Of a stretch of 64,000 nt of DNA, positions 31,647-38,664 are shown piece by piece. Numbering within the stretch: position 1 is the stretch's first letter; each line of letters starts with the position of its first letter. The position numbers were made by a program, and so were the translations under genes. The DNA is from JACVRM01 sp963817375 (GTDB taxonomy: Bacteria; Actinomycetota; Thermoleophilia; Gaiellales; Gaiellaceae). The notes under the pieces are model-generated. The model searched no databases, was not told the origin of the DNA, and saw only the letters and a list, made by a program, of their open reading frames with translations. The DNA lies in the NCBI GenBank assembly GCA_963817375.1, contig CAWFOB010000003.1:15271-79270 (forward strand). The letters run 5' to 3'.

Positions 31647-32651
31647 TCACGCGACCGGCGTAGCGGGCGCCTCGAGCAGCTCGAGCCGTAGCGCCAGCGC
31701 GACCGCATGGGTGCGCGAGCGAGCGCCGAGCTTGCGCAGCGCCCGGCGCACGTGCGTCTCGATCGTCTCCGCGCTCAGGCCCAGCTGCGCCGCCGCATCG
31801 GCGCTGGTCAGCCCCTCCGCGAGGAGCGCGAGCACCTCGCGCTCCCGCGGCGTCAGCGGCCCGGCGTCGGCGTGCCGCCGCCGCGCCTGGGCGGCGACGA
31901 GCTCGGCGCGCTTGCGCTCGGTGATGTCCTGGAACTGGGCGATGCTGTAGATCGGCTCGCCGCTCGTGCCGAACACGAGCGACGCGTTGACCTGCGTCCA
32001 GACGACACTGCCGTCCTTCCGCAGGTAGCGCTTCTCCACCTCGTACGGGCCCAGCTCCCCCCGCTGCATCGCGGCCGCGCGGGCGAGGTCGGCGGCGAGG
32101 TCGTCGGGATGGGTCAGGTCGCGCCACGACATGCCTACGAGGTCGTCCTGGTCGTAGCGGAGGAGGTCGCAGAGCGCGCTGTTCACCCGGAGCCAGCGTC
32201 CCTCCGGCACGGCGATGAGCGCGATGCCGATCGGCGCGGACTCGAACGCGAGCCGGAAGCGCTCCTCGCTCTCGCGGAGCGCCGTCTCGACCCGCTTGTG
32301 CTCGGTCAGATCGCGCATCACCGCATGGAGGGCGGTCACCCTGCCGTCGACGCTGATCGGCGTCGACCGGACCTCGACGGGGATTCGCGTCCCAAGGCGG
32401 TCGAGGACGACCGACTCGTACACCGAGACATCCTCGAGCCCCTGCAGCTTTCGCTCCGCCCGCTGCTCGGCGATGGCGAGCCACTCGGGCGCGCAGAGCT
32501 CCCGTCCGTTGCGGCCGACCAGCTCATCCGGCTGGTACCCGAAGAGCCGGCACGCCGCCGGGTTGACCTCGCGGATGGTGCCGTCGGGGTCGCCGACGAC
32601 GATCGCGTCGGTCGATGTCTCGAAGAGGAAGCGGTAGCGCTGGTCGGTCAT
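31647..32651 (-). CDS. PAS-PAS-LuxR transcriptional regulator
   Basis: 334 residues. Two PAS modules: residues about 5-120 (YRFLFETSTDAIVVGDPDGT to MRDLTEHKRVE) and about 125-250 (RFRLAFESAPIGIALI to FQDITERKRAE). A LuxR-type helix-turn-helix follows at residues about 264-325 (GPLTPREREVLALLAEGLTS, then SAETIETHVRRALRKLG). No phospho-acceptor receiver domain is present, so signals are probably sensed directly by the PAS folds (ligand, redox or partner). The start ATG 32651 (MTDQRYRF) is where the PAS domain begins; the longer frame upstream runs through repeat-rich DNA and is not believable. Confidence 0.88.
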   Translation of the reverse strand: MTDQRYRFLFETSTDAIVVGDPDGTIREVNPAACRLFGYQPDELVGRNGRELCAPEWLAIAEQRAERKLQGLEDVSVYESVVLDRLGTRIPVEVRSTPISVDGRVTALHAVMRDLTEHKRVETALRESEERFRLAFESAPIGIALIAVPEGRWLRVNSALCDLLRYDQDDLVGMSWRDLTHPDDLAADLARAAAMQRGELGPYEVEKRYLRKDGSVVWTQVNASLVFGTSGEPIYSIAQFQDITERKRAELVAAQARRRHADAGPLTPREREVLALLAEGLTSADAAAQLGLSAETIETHVRRALRKLGARSRTHAVALALRLELLEAPATPVA

Positions 32652-33302
32652 CGTCTGCGGTGTCCCGGAAACCCGGTACTGAACTGGTATCGGCCGAGGA
32701 TCCGGAGTCGAATCACCCATTCGGGGCATCCTGGCGCGGTCGGCCCGGGACGATCCGGGGACAGCCCTCGAGCGCCCCGTCCCGGAAACCGGGTAGGGCC
32801 GCGCCCCGGGCGAGTCGAGATGGGTAGACGCACCTCCGTACCAGGTGCGGAACCGGCCGGTGGCCAGCGGATGGCCGCCGGCCGGTGGCCTTTTCAGGGG
32901 CTGTCCCCGTTCAGGGGCTGTCCCCGAAGGGGGCTGTCCTACCCCCGCGTTAGCGGGGCGTGACTTCATGGGCCAGGCCCGTTCAGGGGCTGTCCCCGGC
33001 GACAGCCGGGGGCTGTCCCCAGTGTTCGGGTCATAGCTCGTCGGCTCAATCCATTCCGCCGAGGTGGCCGCGCTTTCGGTCAAACACGAGGACAGCTCCC
33101 TGCGGGGACTGAAAGTCAGTCTCGGTTGGGACGGCTCCTGCGGGATTGAAGAGTCACCTTTTGTTGGGACAGCCCCGCGGCTGTCGCCGCGGGACAGCCC
33201 CTTGAATAGCTCATGGGGCGGGGCCCGCCGCACGGAACCCCGCCCCGGAAGCCGCGCGCGTGCCGCGCGCGGCTCGCGCCCCGAAGGCGCGTGACCCTCC
33301 CC
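32652..33302. repeat. Repeat-rich intergenic region with family-B palindromes
   Basis: About 650 bp without a credible gene. The 12-bp palindrome-like unit GGGGCTGTCCCC occurs at 32897-32908, 32914-32925, 32986-32997 and 33009-33020. A shorter copy lies at 32929-32939, and complementary GGGACAGCCCC-type units at about 33167-33177 and 33191-33201. Related GACAG/CTGTC half-sites occur near 32760 and 33090. The units can pair in many ways. Further GC-rich dyads occur at 32941-32957 (CCCCGCGTTAGCGGGG). Confidence 0.75.
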
Positions 33303-33521
33303 CTAGAGAACGATCCTGGAGGCTGTCTCCGGCGGGCAGCCGGACTGGATCAGCCTCCGCACCTGGCTCAGATCGACCCGGGATGCCGCGAGCGTGCTCG
33401 AGAGCTCCGTGTTGAAGCCGAGGCGGACGAACTGCTCGAACCGCCACGAGCGCACGACCGTCTCGAGGTCCTCCCGTTCCCGGTCACCATCGATTAGCAC
33501 TGCTGCCTCCCCCTGTCTCAC
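33303..33521 (-). CDS. Small hypothetical protein
   Basis: 72 residues (MRQGEAAVLIDGDREREDLE to CPPETASRIVL). The second half, LGFNTELSSTLAASRVDLSQ and RRLIQSGCPPETASRIVL, has the look of a conserved helical domain with an invariant-looking GCPP turn. I recall similar short proteins in actinobacteria but cannot name a family. It starts at GTG 33521 and there is no strong ribosome site. It stands alone beside the repeat-rich region, and third-position GC supports coding. Confidence 0.55.
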   Translation of the reverse strand: MRQGEAAVLIDGDREREDLETVVRSWRFEQFVRLGFNTELSSTLAASRVDLSQVRRLIQSGCPPETASRIVL

Positions 33522-33709
33522 CGCGAATGCGTCCCCCCGGGCGCATCCGCTCGCTCAGCATGCGACGGCGGCCCCGGCGCGTGAATCCCTCATCTGAGGG
33601 ATCGAGTGGGTGAGTCGTCCCGACCTCCGAACGGGTGAGGCGGGGGAGGCTTCCTCATGGTGTCAGGCGCAGTGGCGTGGCGGTGCGCAGCCGCTCCGGA
33701 AACCCGGAG

Positions 33710-33730
33710 TTAGTGGCTGACAGCCACTAA
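33710..33730. repeat. Dispersed palindromic repeat, family A
   Basis: Perfect arms TTAGTGGCTG and CAGCCACTAA around a central A, extended on the left by GGAG. It lies 15 nt beyond the stop of the YjbQ gene (minus strand, ending 33746), in the position expected of a 3' terminator or processing site. Confidence 0.8.
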
Positions 33731-33745
33731 GTCGGTTCCGTGTGC

Positions 33746-34198
33746 CTAGGTGCCGACGACCTGGACGACCCAGCGCCGGTCGCGCTCGCGGTCGAGCTCC
33801 AGGAAGAGCACGCGCTGCCAGGTGCCGAGCGCGAGCTCGCCGCCCACGACGGGCACCGACTCGCCCGCCGGCCCGAGCAGCATGGCCATGCAGTGCGAGT
33901 GCCCGTTGCCCATCTCCATGTCCTCGGGGCACAGGTTCTCGGTGCGCCGGTCCCAGTCGTCGTGCGCGTAGTAGGTGTCGCTCGGGACGATCCCCTGCAG
34001 CATGCGGGCGAAGTCCTCGAGGAAGCCCGTCTCCCACTCGTTCACGCGGACGCAGCAGGTCGTGTGCGGCGAGTAGACGCAGGCGATCCCGTCACGGATG
34101 CCGCTCTCGGCGACCGCCTCGTTCACCTCGTCGGTGATGTCGGTCACCGTCAGGCCACCCGTCGTCCGCAGGTGTGTCTCGCGCTGGAAGACCTTCAT
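33746..34198 (-). CDS. YjbQ/UPF0047-family protein (secondary thiamine-phosphate synthase type)
   Basis: 150 residues with the UPF0047 signatures: GLTVTDITDEVNEAVAESG, ACVYSPHTTCCVRVNEWE with the His-Thr-Thr motif, and GNGHSHCMAMLLGPAGESVP with the HxH motif, all near the trimer active site. Some members can rescue thiamine-phosphate synthesis in E. coli, but the physiological role is unresolved. The start ATG 34198 (MKVFQRETHL) matches the family. An upstream in-frame extension is not conserved-looking. The gene diverges from tRNA-Met, and a family-A palindrome follows its stop. Confidence 0.87.
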   Translation of the reverse strand: MKVFQRETHLRTTGGLTVTDITDEVNEAVAESGIRDGIACVYSPHTTCCVRVNEWETGFLEDFARMLQGIVPSDTYYAHDDWDRRTENLCPEDMEMGNGHSHCMAMLLGPAGESVPVVGGELALGTWQRVLFLELDRERDRRWVVQVVGT

Positions 34199-34301
34199 GC
34201 CAGAGCGTTCCGTATCTCCCGCACCCCTTGCACGCGGGTTCGAGTCTATCCACGCTGCCTGAAACCGATGTGACAGCAACCGTCTGTACGCTCGTCACAC
34301 C

Positions 34302-34374
34302 GGGCCCGTAGCTCAGCGGTGAGAGCAGCCGGCTCATAACCGGTTGGTCCCTGGTTCGAATCCAGGCGGGCCCA
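34302..34374 (+). tRNA. tRNA-Met (anticodon CAT)
   Basis: 73 nt fold as a cloverleaf: acceptor GGGCCCG/CGGGCCC, D-arm with GCTCAGCGGTGAGAGC, anticodon arm CCGGCTCATAACCGG with CAT at 34335-34337, and T-arm CTGGTTCGAATCCAG. The discriminator is A and no CCA is encoded. A normal G1-C72 pair argues against the initiator tRNA, so this is an elongator tRNA-Met, or a tRNA-Ile whose CAT is modified. TACGCT at 34287-34292 may be its -10. Confidence 0.95.
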
Positions 34375-34386
34375 TAAGATGGCGCC

Positions 34387-35190
34387 GTGTCGAGCTCCCC
34401 GACCGGCTTCTCGGGCTCGGTCCCGGAGTACTACGACCGATACCTGAAAGACATGATCTTCGATCCGATCGCGGCCGAACTCGTGGTGCGCATCCCGATC
34501 CGCGACGGCGTCCGGATCCTCGAACTCGCGTGCGGCACCGGAATCCTCACCCGACGGCTCCTGGAGGCGCTCCCGGACGACGCCCGGGTCGTCGCGACCG
34601 ACCTGAACGAGTCGATGATCACGTACGCGCGCGAGGCCGTCGTCGACGAGCGGGTGACCTGGCAGACAGCGGATGCACAGGACCTGCCTTTCGCGGACGA
34701 GTCGTTCGACGTCGTGGTCTGCGCGGCAGGCTTCATGTTCCTGCCAAACAAGCCGCAGGGGTTCCGCGAGGCCCGGCGCGTGCTCGTGCCTGGCGGTCTC
34801 CTGCTCGGGAACACATGGCACGACCTCGAGGACAATCGCACTCCCGGTGCGGTCGAGGACCTTCTGCAGCGCCTCTTCCCCGATGACCCTCCGCAGTTCC
34901 TGAACACGCCGTACGGCTACGGCGACCACGAGCGCATCCGCGTCGATATGGAGGCGGCCGGCTGGACGGGCGCCGTATTCGAGGACGTCACGTTCGCATC
35001 TGAGGTGCCGTCAGCGGAAGGTGTCGCCATCGGCTGGGCGCGCGGAACACCGCTCTCCGGCCAGCTCGCCGACCGCGACGCCGACGTCGACGCCGTGATC
35101 GCAGCGATCACCGAGGCGTTGATCCCTCTCGGCGGCGAGCGGCCCTACCGCGACGAGCACACCGCGACGGTCCTCACCGGGCGCCGCTGA
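34387..35190 (+). CDS. Class I SAM-dependent methyltransferase (UbiE-like)
   Basis: 267 residues. SAM motifs: RILELACGTGILTRRLLEAL (motif I), VVATDLNESMITYARE (acidic loop), WQTADAQDLPFADESFDVVV (motifs II and post-II) and RRVLVPGGLLLGNTW (motif III). This is the UbiE/arsenite-methyltransferase-like fold acting on small molecules; the substrate is unknown. The N-terminus VPEYYDRYLKDMIFDP is typical of that group. The start GTG 34387 lies 6 nt after TAAGAT (34375-34380), which begins on the base right after the tRNA, so the gene has its own leaderless promoter. Confidence 0.88.
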   Translation: MSSSPTGFSGSVPEYYDRYLKDMIFDPIAAELVVRIPIRDGVRILELACGTGILTRRLLEALPDDARVVATDLNESMITYAREAVVDERVTWQTADAQDLPFADESFDVVVCAAGFMFLPNKPQGFREARRVLVPGGLLLGNTWHDLEDNRTPGAVEDLLQRLFPDDPPQFLNTPYGYGDHERIRVDMEAAGWTGAVFEDVTFASEVPSAEGVAIGWARGTPLSGQLADRDADVDAVIAAITEALIPLGGERPYRDEHTATVLTGRR

Positions 35191-35472
35191 GGGGGATCCC
35201 CTCGCCGCGGGTGACGGCTAAACAGGCCCCCGGCTCGTGCCGATAGAGACGAGGCCGGGCGGAACCGGTGGGGGAGAATCGAGCCGACTGGGGCTCGTCG
35301 GCTCCCCGGCCCGCCCGGCGCTTGACGTTGTACAGCCAGCCTCGGCCCTCGGCTAGGTGCACGTTCCCCACCCTGAGGGATGCCCCGTCTCACCCTCCAG
35401 GGGGATGCCCTTGGGGAGGCGGCCGACCAGGATGCGTGGACGAACACACTGGCGGAACGAAAGGGGTTTCAC
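35191..35472. other. Structured intergenic leader region upstream of a mini-ORF and pdxS
   Basis: About 280 bp without a gene. It contains several GC-rich dyads, notably GAGCCGAC / GTCGGCTC at 35280-35303, and CACCCTGAGGGATGCC-like half-repeats at about 35369-35415. I compared it by eye with TPP, FMN, cobalamin, SAM-IV and c-di-AMP riboswitch cores and found only fragments (GGAACCG, GGCTAAACAGG) in the wrong order, so no RNA family is assigned. Confidence 0.35.
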
Positions 35473-35547
35473 ATGTCTGCGGTTCTCCTGCGGCGGAAGC
35501 TTCGGAAGTTCGGCGAGCCGGCGCTCCGCGAGCGCCTCGGCTCCTAG
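35473..35547 (+). CDS. Mini-ORF, 24-residue cationic peptide upstream of pdxS
   Basis: ATG 35473 to TAG 35547 encodes a 24-residue peptide beginning MSAVLLRRKLRKFG and ending LRERLGS. Nine charged residues with regularly spaced Leu and Arg give an amphipathic helix. An AAAGGGG ribosome site lies at 35460-35466, and a CACACT box at 35445-35450 could be its -10. A strong GC hairpin follows 12 nt after the stop, before the pdxS promoter. It may be a real small protein, a leader peptide, or a remnant: KFGEPALRER resembles the N-terminus of peptide deformylase. Confidence 0.45.
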   Translation: MSAVLLRRKLRKFGEPALRERLGS

Positions 35548-35559
35548 GTTTCTTCTGAC

Positions 35560-35585
35560 GGCGCCGGGCCTCAGGGCCCGGCGCC
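35560..35585 (+). terminator. GC-rich hairpin (intrinsic terminator-like)
   Basis: Arms GGCGCCGGGCC and GGCCCGGCGCC pair perfectly over 11 bp around a TCAG loop. The run that follows (TCTCGTCTC) is pyrimidine-rich but not a T-tract. It separates the mini-ORF from the pdxS promoter (TAAGAT, 35600-35605). Confidence 0.65.
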
Positions 35586-35611
35586 TCTCGTCTCCCGGGT
35601 AAGATCGACGC

Positions 35612-36496
35612 ATGGCCGACCTCGGCACCATGCGCGTCAAGACCGGCCTCGCCGAGATGCTCAAGGGCGGGGTGATCATGGACGTCACCGACGCCGACCA
35701 GGCGCGCATCGCCGAGAACGCGGGCGCCGTCGCGGTCATGGCGCTCGAGCGCGTGCCGGCCGACATTCGCCGCGACGGCGGCGTGGCGCGCATGGCCGAC
35801 CCGACCAAGATCGAGGAGATCAAGGAGGCCGTGACCATCCCGGTCATGGCCAAGTGCCGCATCGGCCACTTCGCCGAGGCGCAGATCCTCCAGGCGCTCG
35901 AGATCGACTACATCGACGAGAGCGAGGTGCTCACGCCGGCCGACCTCGAGCACCACGTCGACAAGTGGACGTTCACCGTCCCCTTCGTCTGCGGCTGCAC
36001 CAACCTCGGCGAGGCACTGCGCCGGATCGGGGAGGGCGCGGCGATGATCCGCACCAAGGGCGAGGCGGGCACCGGCGACATCGTCAACGCGGTCACGCAC
36101 ATGCGCTCGGTCTTCGGAACCATTCGCCGCCTCGGCGCGCTGCGCGACGAGGAGCTCTACGCGGAGGCCAAGGAGCTGCGCGCGCCGTACGAGCTCGTCA
36201 AGTGGGTGGCCGAGAACGGGCGCCTGCCGGTCGTGACGTTCACGGCCGGCGGCATCGCGACGCCCGCCGACGCGGCGCTCTGCATGCAGCTCGGGGCCGA
36301 CGGCGTCTTCGTCGGCTCGGGGATCTTCAAGTCGGGAGACCCGGACCTGCGCGCCAAGGCGATTGTCGAGGCGACGACGCACTTCGAGGATCCGGAGATC
36401 CTGGCGCGCGTGTCGCAGGGGCTCGGCGAGCCGATGGTCGGGATCTCGACCGCGTCGCTCGACCCGGCCGAGCTGCTCGAGACCCGCGGCTGGTAG
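35612..36496 (+). CDS. pdxS: Pyridoxal 5'-phosphate synthase lyase subunit PdxS
   Basis: 294 residues, full length, among the most conserved proteins here: VKTGLAEMLKGGVIMDVTDA, ALERVPADIRRDGGVARMAD, VMAKCRIGHFAEAQILQALE with the catalytic Lys region, and VTFTAGGIATPADAALCMQ. PdxS condenses ribose 5-phosphate, glyceraldehyde 3-phosphate and ammonia (from PdxT) into PLP; twelve copies form the core of the complex. The start ATG 35612 lies 6 nt after TAAGAT (35600-35605). pdxT follows after one intervening TPR gene. A hairpin at about 36518-36532 may end its transcript. Confidence 0.96.
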   Translation: MADLGTMRVKTGLAEMLKGGVIMDVTDADQARIAENAGAVAVMALERVPADIRRDGGVARMADPTKIEEIKEAVTIPVMAKCRIGHFAEAQILQALEIDYIDESEVLTPADLEHHVDKWTFTVPFVCGCTNLGEALRRIGEGAAMIRTKGEAGTGDIVNAVTHMRSVFGTIRRLGALRDEELYAEAKELRAPYELVKWVAENGRLPVVTFTAGGIATPADAALCMQLGADGVFVGSGIFKSGDPDLRAKAIVEATTHFEDPEILARVSQGLGEPMVGISTASLDPAELLETRGW

Positions 36497-36682
36497 CCCT
36501 GGAGACCGCGGCGCCATGACGCCTTCGGCGTCGTGACGCCGCTCTATTCGAAGGGGGCACCCTCGCTGCGCTCGCGTTTCCGCCTCGAGCTCCCCCTTCC
36601 GCTCTCGAGTCACACGCGACTTCGAACGACGTGGCTGCGCGGAAGTGAATCCCGCTCCGCCGACTGACATGGCCCGCGGCAC
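36497..36682. terminator. Intergenic hairpins downstream of pdxS
   Basis: GACGCC-TTC-GGCGTC at 36518-36532 forms a tight stem right after the stop of pdxS. Further on, GAAGGGGG (about 36549-36556) can pair with CCCCCTTC (about 36592-36599) around a 35-nt loop. No gene is visible in this stretch. Confidence 0.5.
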
Positions 36683-37357
36683 GTGACCGACCCGCTTGTC
36701 CAACGGGTGCTCGATCTCGCAGAGGAGAACCTGCTCATTCGCGACCGCAGCGCCGAGCTGGACGAGGCGATCGCAGACGTCGAGCGCGCGGCGGCCGAGC
36801 GCGGCGACCGCGGCCTCGAGGCGTTCGCGCTGGCACGCCGCGGCCTCGCCCTGCACGGCGAGTTCCTGCGCGACCGCTCGCACGGCGAGCCGCCCGGGGA
36901 GATGGAGCTCTTCGAGCGGGCGCTCGAAATCCGGCGCGAGATCCGCGACGAGCCCGGTGTTGCCGAGTCGCTCTTCCATGTCGGGCTGGTGCATCAGGTC
37001 GTCCGCGGCGACCACGGCACCGCGCGGCCGCTCTTCGAGGAGTCGTACGCGCGGGCGACCGACGACGTCACGGCGTCCTACGCGCTCCGCCACATCGCCT
37101 TCTGCGACGACGACGCCGGCGACGCGGCGTCGGCCGAGCGCCGCCACGAGGAGGCGCTCGAGCTGCGGCGCCGCGCGGGCTGGCAGGCGGGGATCGCAGC
37201 GCAGCTCGCCGCCGTGGCCGACCTCCGCGCGCGGCGCGGCGACCGGGAGGGCGCCGCGCAGCTCGCCCGCGAGGCGCGCGCGATCCTCGTTGGGCTCGGC
37301 GCCGAGCGTGCGCTGGCGCTGTTCGGGCCCGAGCTCGACGAGCTCGAGCGCGCCTAG
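36683..37357 (+). CDS. TPR-repeat protein between pdxS and pdxT
   Basis: 224 residues built of about five TPR-like helical pairs: EAFALARRGLALHGEFLRDR, ELFERALEIRREIRDEPGVA, VRGDHGTARPLFEESYARAT, AASAERRHEEALELRRRAGW and GDREGAAQLAREARAILVG. Such scaffolds mediate protein contacts. Its placement between the two PLP-synthase subunit genes suggests co-expression with them, but no functional link is known. The start is GTG 36683. Its stop TAG is part of the TAGACT -10 box (37355-37360) of pdxT. Confidence 0.78.
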   Translation: MTDPLVQRVLDLAEENLLIRDRSAELDEAIADVERAAAERGDRGLEAFALARRGLALHGEFLRDRSHGEPPGEMELFERALEIRREIRDEPGVAESLFHVGLVHQVVRGDHGTARPLFEESYARATDDVTASYALRHIAFCDDDAGDAASAERRHEEALELRRRAGWQAGIAAQLAAVADLRARRGDREGAAQLAREARAILVGLGAERALALFGPELDELERA

Positions 37358-37366
37358 ACTGATCGC

Positions 37367-37922
37367 ATGCGAATCGGCGTTCTGGCCCTGCAGGGAAACG
37401 TGCGCGAGCACGTCGCCGTGCTGCGCCGGCTCGGCGCCGACGCCGTCGAGGTGCGGAAGCCCGAGCAGCTCGACGGCCTCGACGGCCTCGTCATCCCGGG
37501 CGGCGAGTCGACGACGTTCATGCGGCTCATGCGCCTCTACGGGCTCGACGACGCGGTCCGCGAGTTCACGCGCCCGGTCTTCGGCACGTGCGCGGGGATG
37601 ATCGTGCTCGACCGCTCGCATCTCGGGCTCGTCGACATCGAGGTCGACCGAAACGCCTACGGGCGCCAGGTCGCGAGCTTCGAGGCCGATCTCGAGCTCG
37701 AGGGCGATCCGAAGCCGCTGCGCGGCGTCTTCATCCGCGCCCCGCGCGTCCGCGACACCGGGCCGGGCGTCGAGGTGCTCGCCGAGCTCGACAGGCGAGC
37801 CCGTGCTGGTGCGCGAGGGCCGCTTCCTCGTCGCGTCGTTCCACCCGGAGCTGACCGACGACACGCGAATTCACGAGCTGTTCCTGCAACTGGTCGCGGA
37901 GGAGGCGCATGTCCGGGCATAG
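37367..37922 (+). CDS. pdxT: Pyridoxal 5'-phosphate synthase glutaminase subunit PdxT (one frameshift)
   Basis: A class I glutamine amidotransferase of about 184 residues when the frame is repaired. VLALQGNVREHVAVLRRLGA starts it; VIPGGESTTFMRLM and FGTCAGMIVLDRS carry the nucleophile Cys; the catalytic His and Glu lie in FLVASFHPELTDDTRIHELF. The latter is reached only after removing one extra A near 37793 (GAC A GGC). It supplies ammonia to PdxS. As given, the frame would run on as a 283-residue chimaera. The shift is probably a sequencing error, because both halves are intact. The start ATG 37367 lies 6 nt after TAGACT. The 3' end overlaps yebC. Confidence 0.88.
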
Positions 37923-38664
37923 CAAGTGGTCGTCGATCAAGCACAAGAAGGGCGCGGCCGACGCCAAGCGCGGCAAGCTCTTCTCCAAGCTCTCGCGCGC
38001 GATCATCGTCGCGGCCCGGGAGGGAGGCGGCGACCCGGCCGGCAACCTCGCGCTCCAGAACGCGATCGAGAAGGCGCGCTCCTACTCGATGCCGAAGGAC
38101 AACATCGACCGGGCGATCGCGAAGGGCGCGGGCACCGACGCCGACGCGGACGCCTACGAGACGGTCGTCTACGAGGGGTACGGGCCGAGCGGCGTGGCCG
38201 TGCTCGTCGAGGCGCTGACGGACAACCGCAACCGCACGGCCGCCGACGTCCGGCACCTGTTCGCAAAGAACGACGGCAACCTCGGCGCGACCGGCGCGGT
38301 CGCCTGGCTGTTCGAGCGCACGGGGCTCGTGCTGGTCGAGGCCAACGGCGTCGACGAGGACGAGCTGATGCTCGCGGCCGCCGAGGGCGGGGCGGAGGAC
38401 GTCGAGCGCGACGAGTCGCAGTTCCGCATCACCGCTGCGCCCGAGGATCTCGCGGGCGTCCGGGAGGCGGTCGAGGCGGCCGGGTTCACGGTCGACTCGG
38501 CCGAGGTGACGATGCTGCCGAAGACGACGGTCGAGGTCGACGACGAGTCGGCGGCCAAGAAGATCGTGCGGCTGATGGACGCGCTCGAGGAGAACGACGA
38601 CGTCCAGGACGTCTACGCGAACTTCGACATCCCGGAGCGCGTGCTCGAAACCGTCGCCGGCTAG
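37909..38664 (+). CDS. yebC: YebC/PmpR-family DNA-binding/translation-associated regulator
   Basis: 251 residues, full length. SGHSKWSSIKHKKGAADAKR at the N-terminus, LSRAIIVAAREGGGDPAGN, MPKDNIDRAIAKGAG, and YEGYGPSGVAVLVEALTDNR are near-invariant YebC sequences; TVDSAEVTMLPKTTVEVDD closes the third domain. Members have been described as transcription regulators (PmpR) and, more recently, as factors helping ribosomes at polyproline stretches. The location beside ruvC-ruvA-ruvB is the usual one in bacteria. The start ATG 37909 overlaps the end of pdxT by 14 nt. Confidence 0.95.
   Translation: MSGHSKWSSIKHKKGAADAKRGKLFSKLSRAIIVAAREGGGDPAGNLALQNAIEKARSYSMPKDNIDRAIAKGAGTDADADAYETVVYEGYGPSGVAVLVEALTDNRNRTAADVRHLFAKNDGNLGATGAVAWLFERTGLVLVEANGVDEDELMLAAAEGGAEDVERDESQFRITAAPEDLAGVREAVEAAGFTVDSAEVTMLPKTTVEVDDESAAKKIVRLMDALEENDDVQDVYANFDIPERVLETVAG

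Noticed and set aside
32652..33233. Upstream extension of the PAS-LuxR protein through the repeat region
   Set aside because: The extension is translated repeat sequence with no start signal; the PAS domain begins at ATG 32651.
32652..33302. CRISPR array in the repeat-rich region
   Set aside because: Units are 12 bp, irregularly spaced and in both orientations, unlike CRISPR repeats, and no cas genes are present.
34221..34262. Second tRNA suggested by GGGTTCGAGTC near 34.23 kb
   Set aside because: No acceptor or anticodon arms can be formed; it is only a T-loop-like match.
35211..35320. c-di-AMP, cobalamin or SAM-IV riboswitch upstream of pdxS
   Set aside because: Short matches (GGAACCG, GGGGGAGAATC, GGCTAAACAGG) occur, but in the wrong order and without the paired core; no family assigned.
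35390..37864. 824-codon minus-strand frame over pdxS and the TPR gene
   Set aside because: Composition is antisense-like and it lies over pdxS, one of the most conserved genes here.
37780..37922. Programmed frameshifting in pdxT
   Set aside because: No slippery heptamer or downstream stimulatory structure is evident, and many unrelated genes nearby carry the same kind of single-base insertion.
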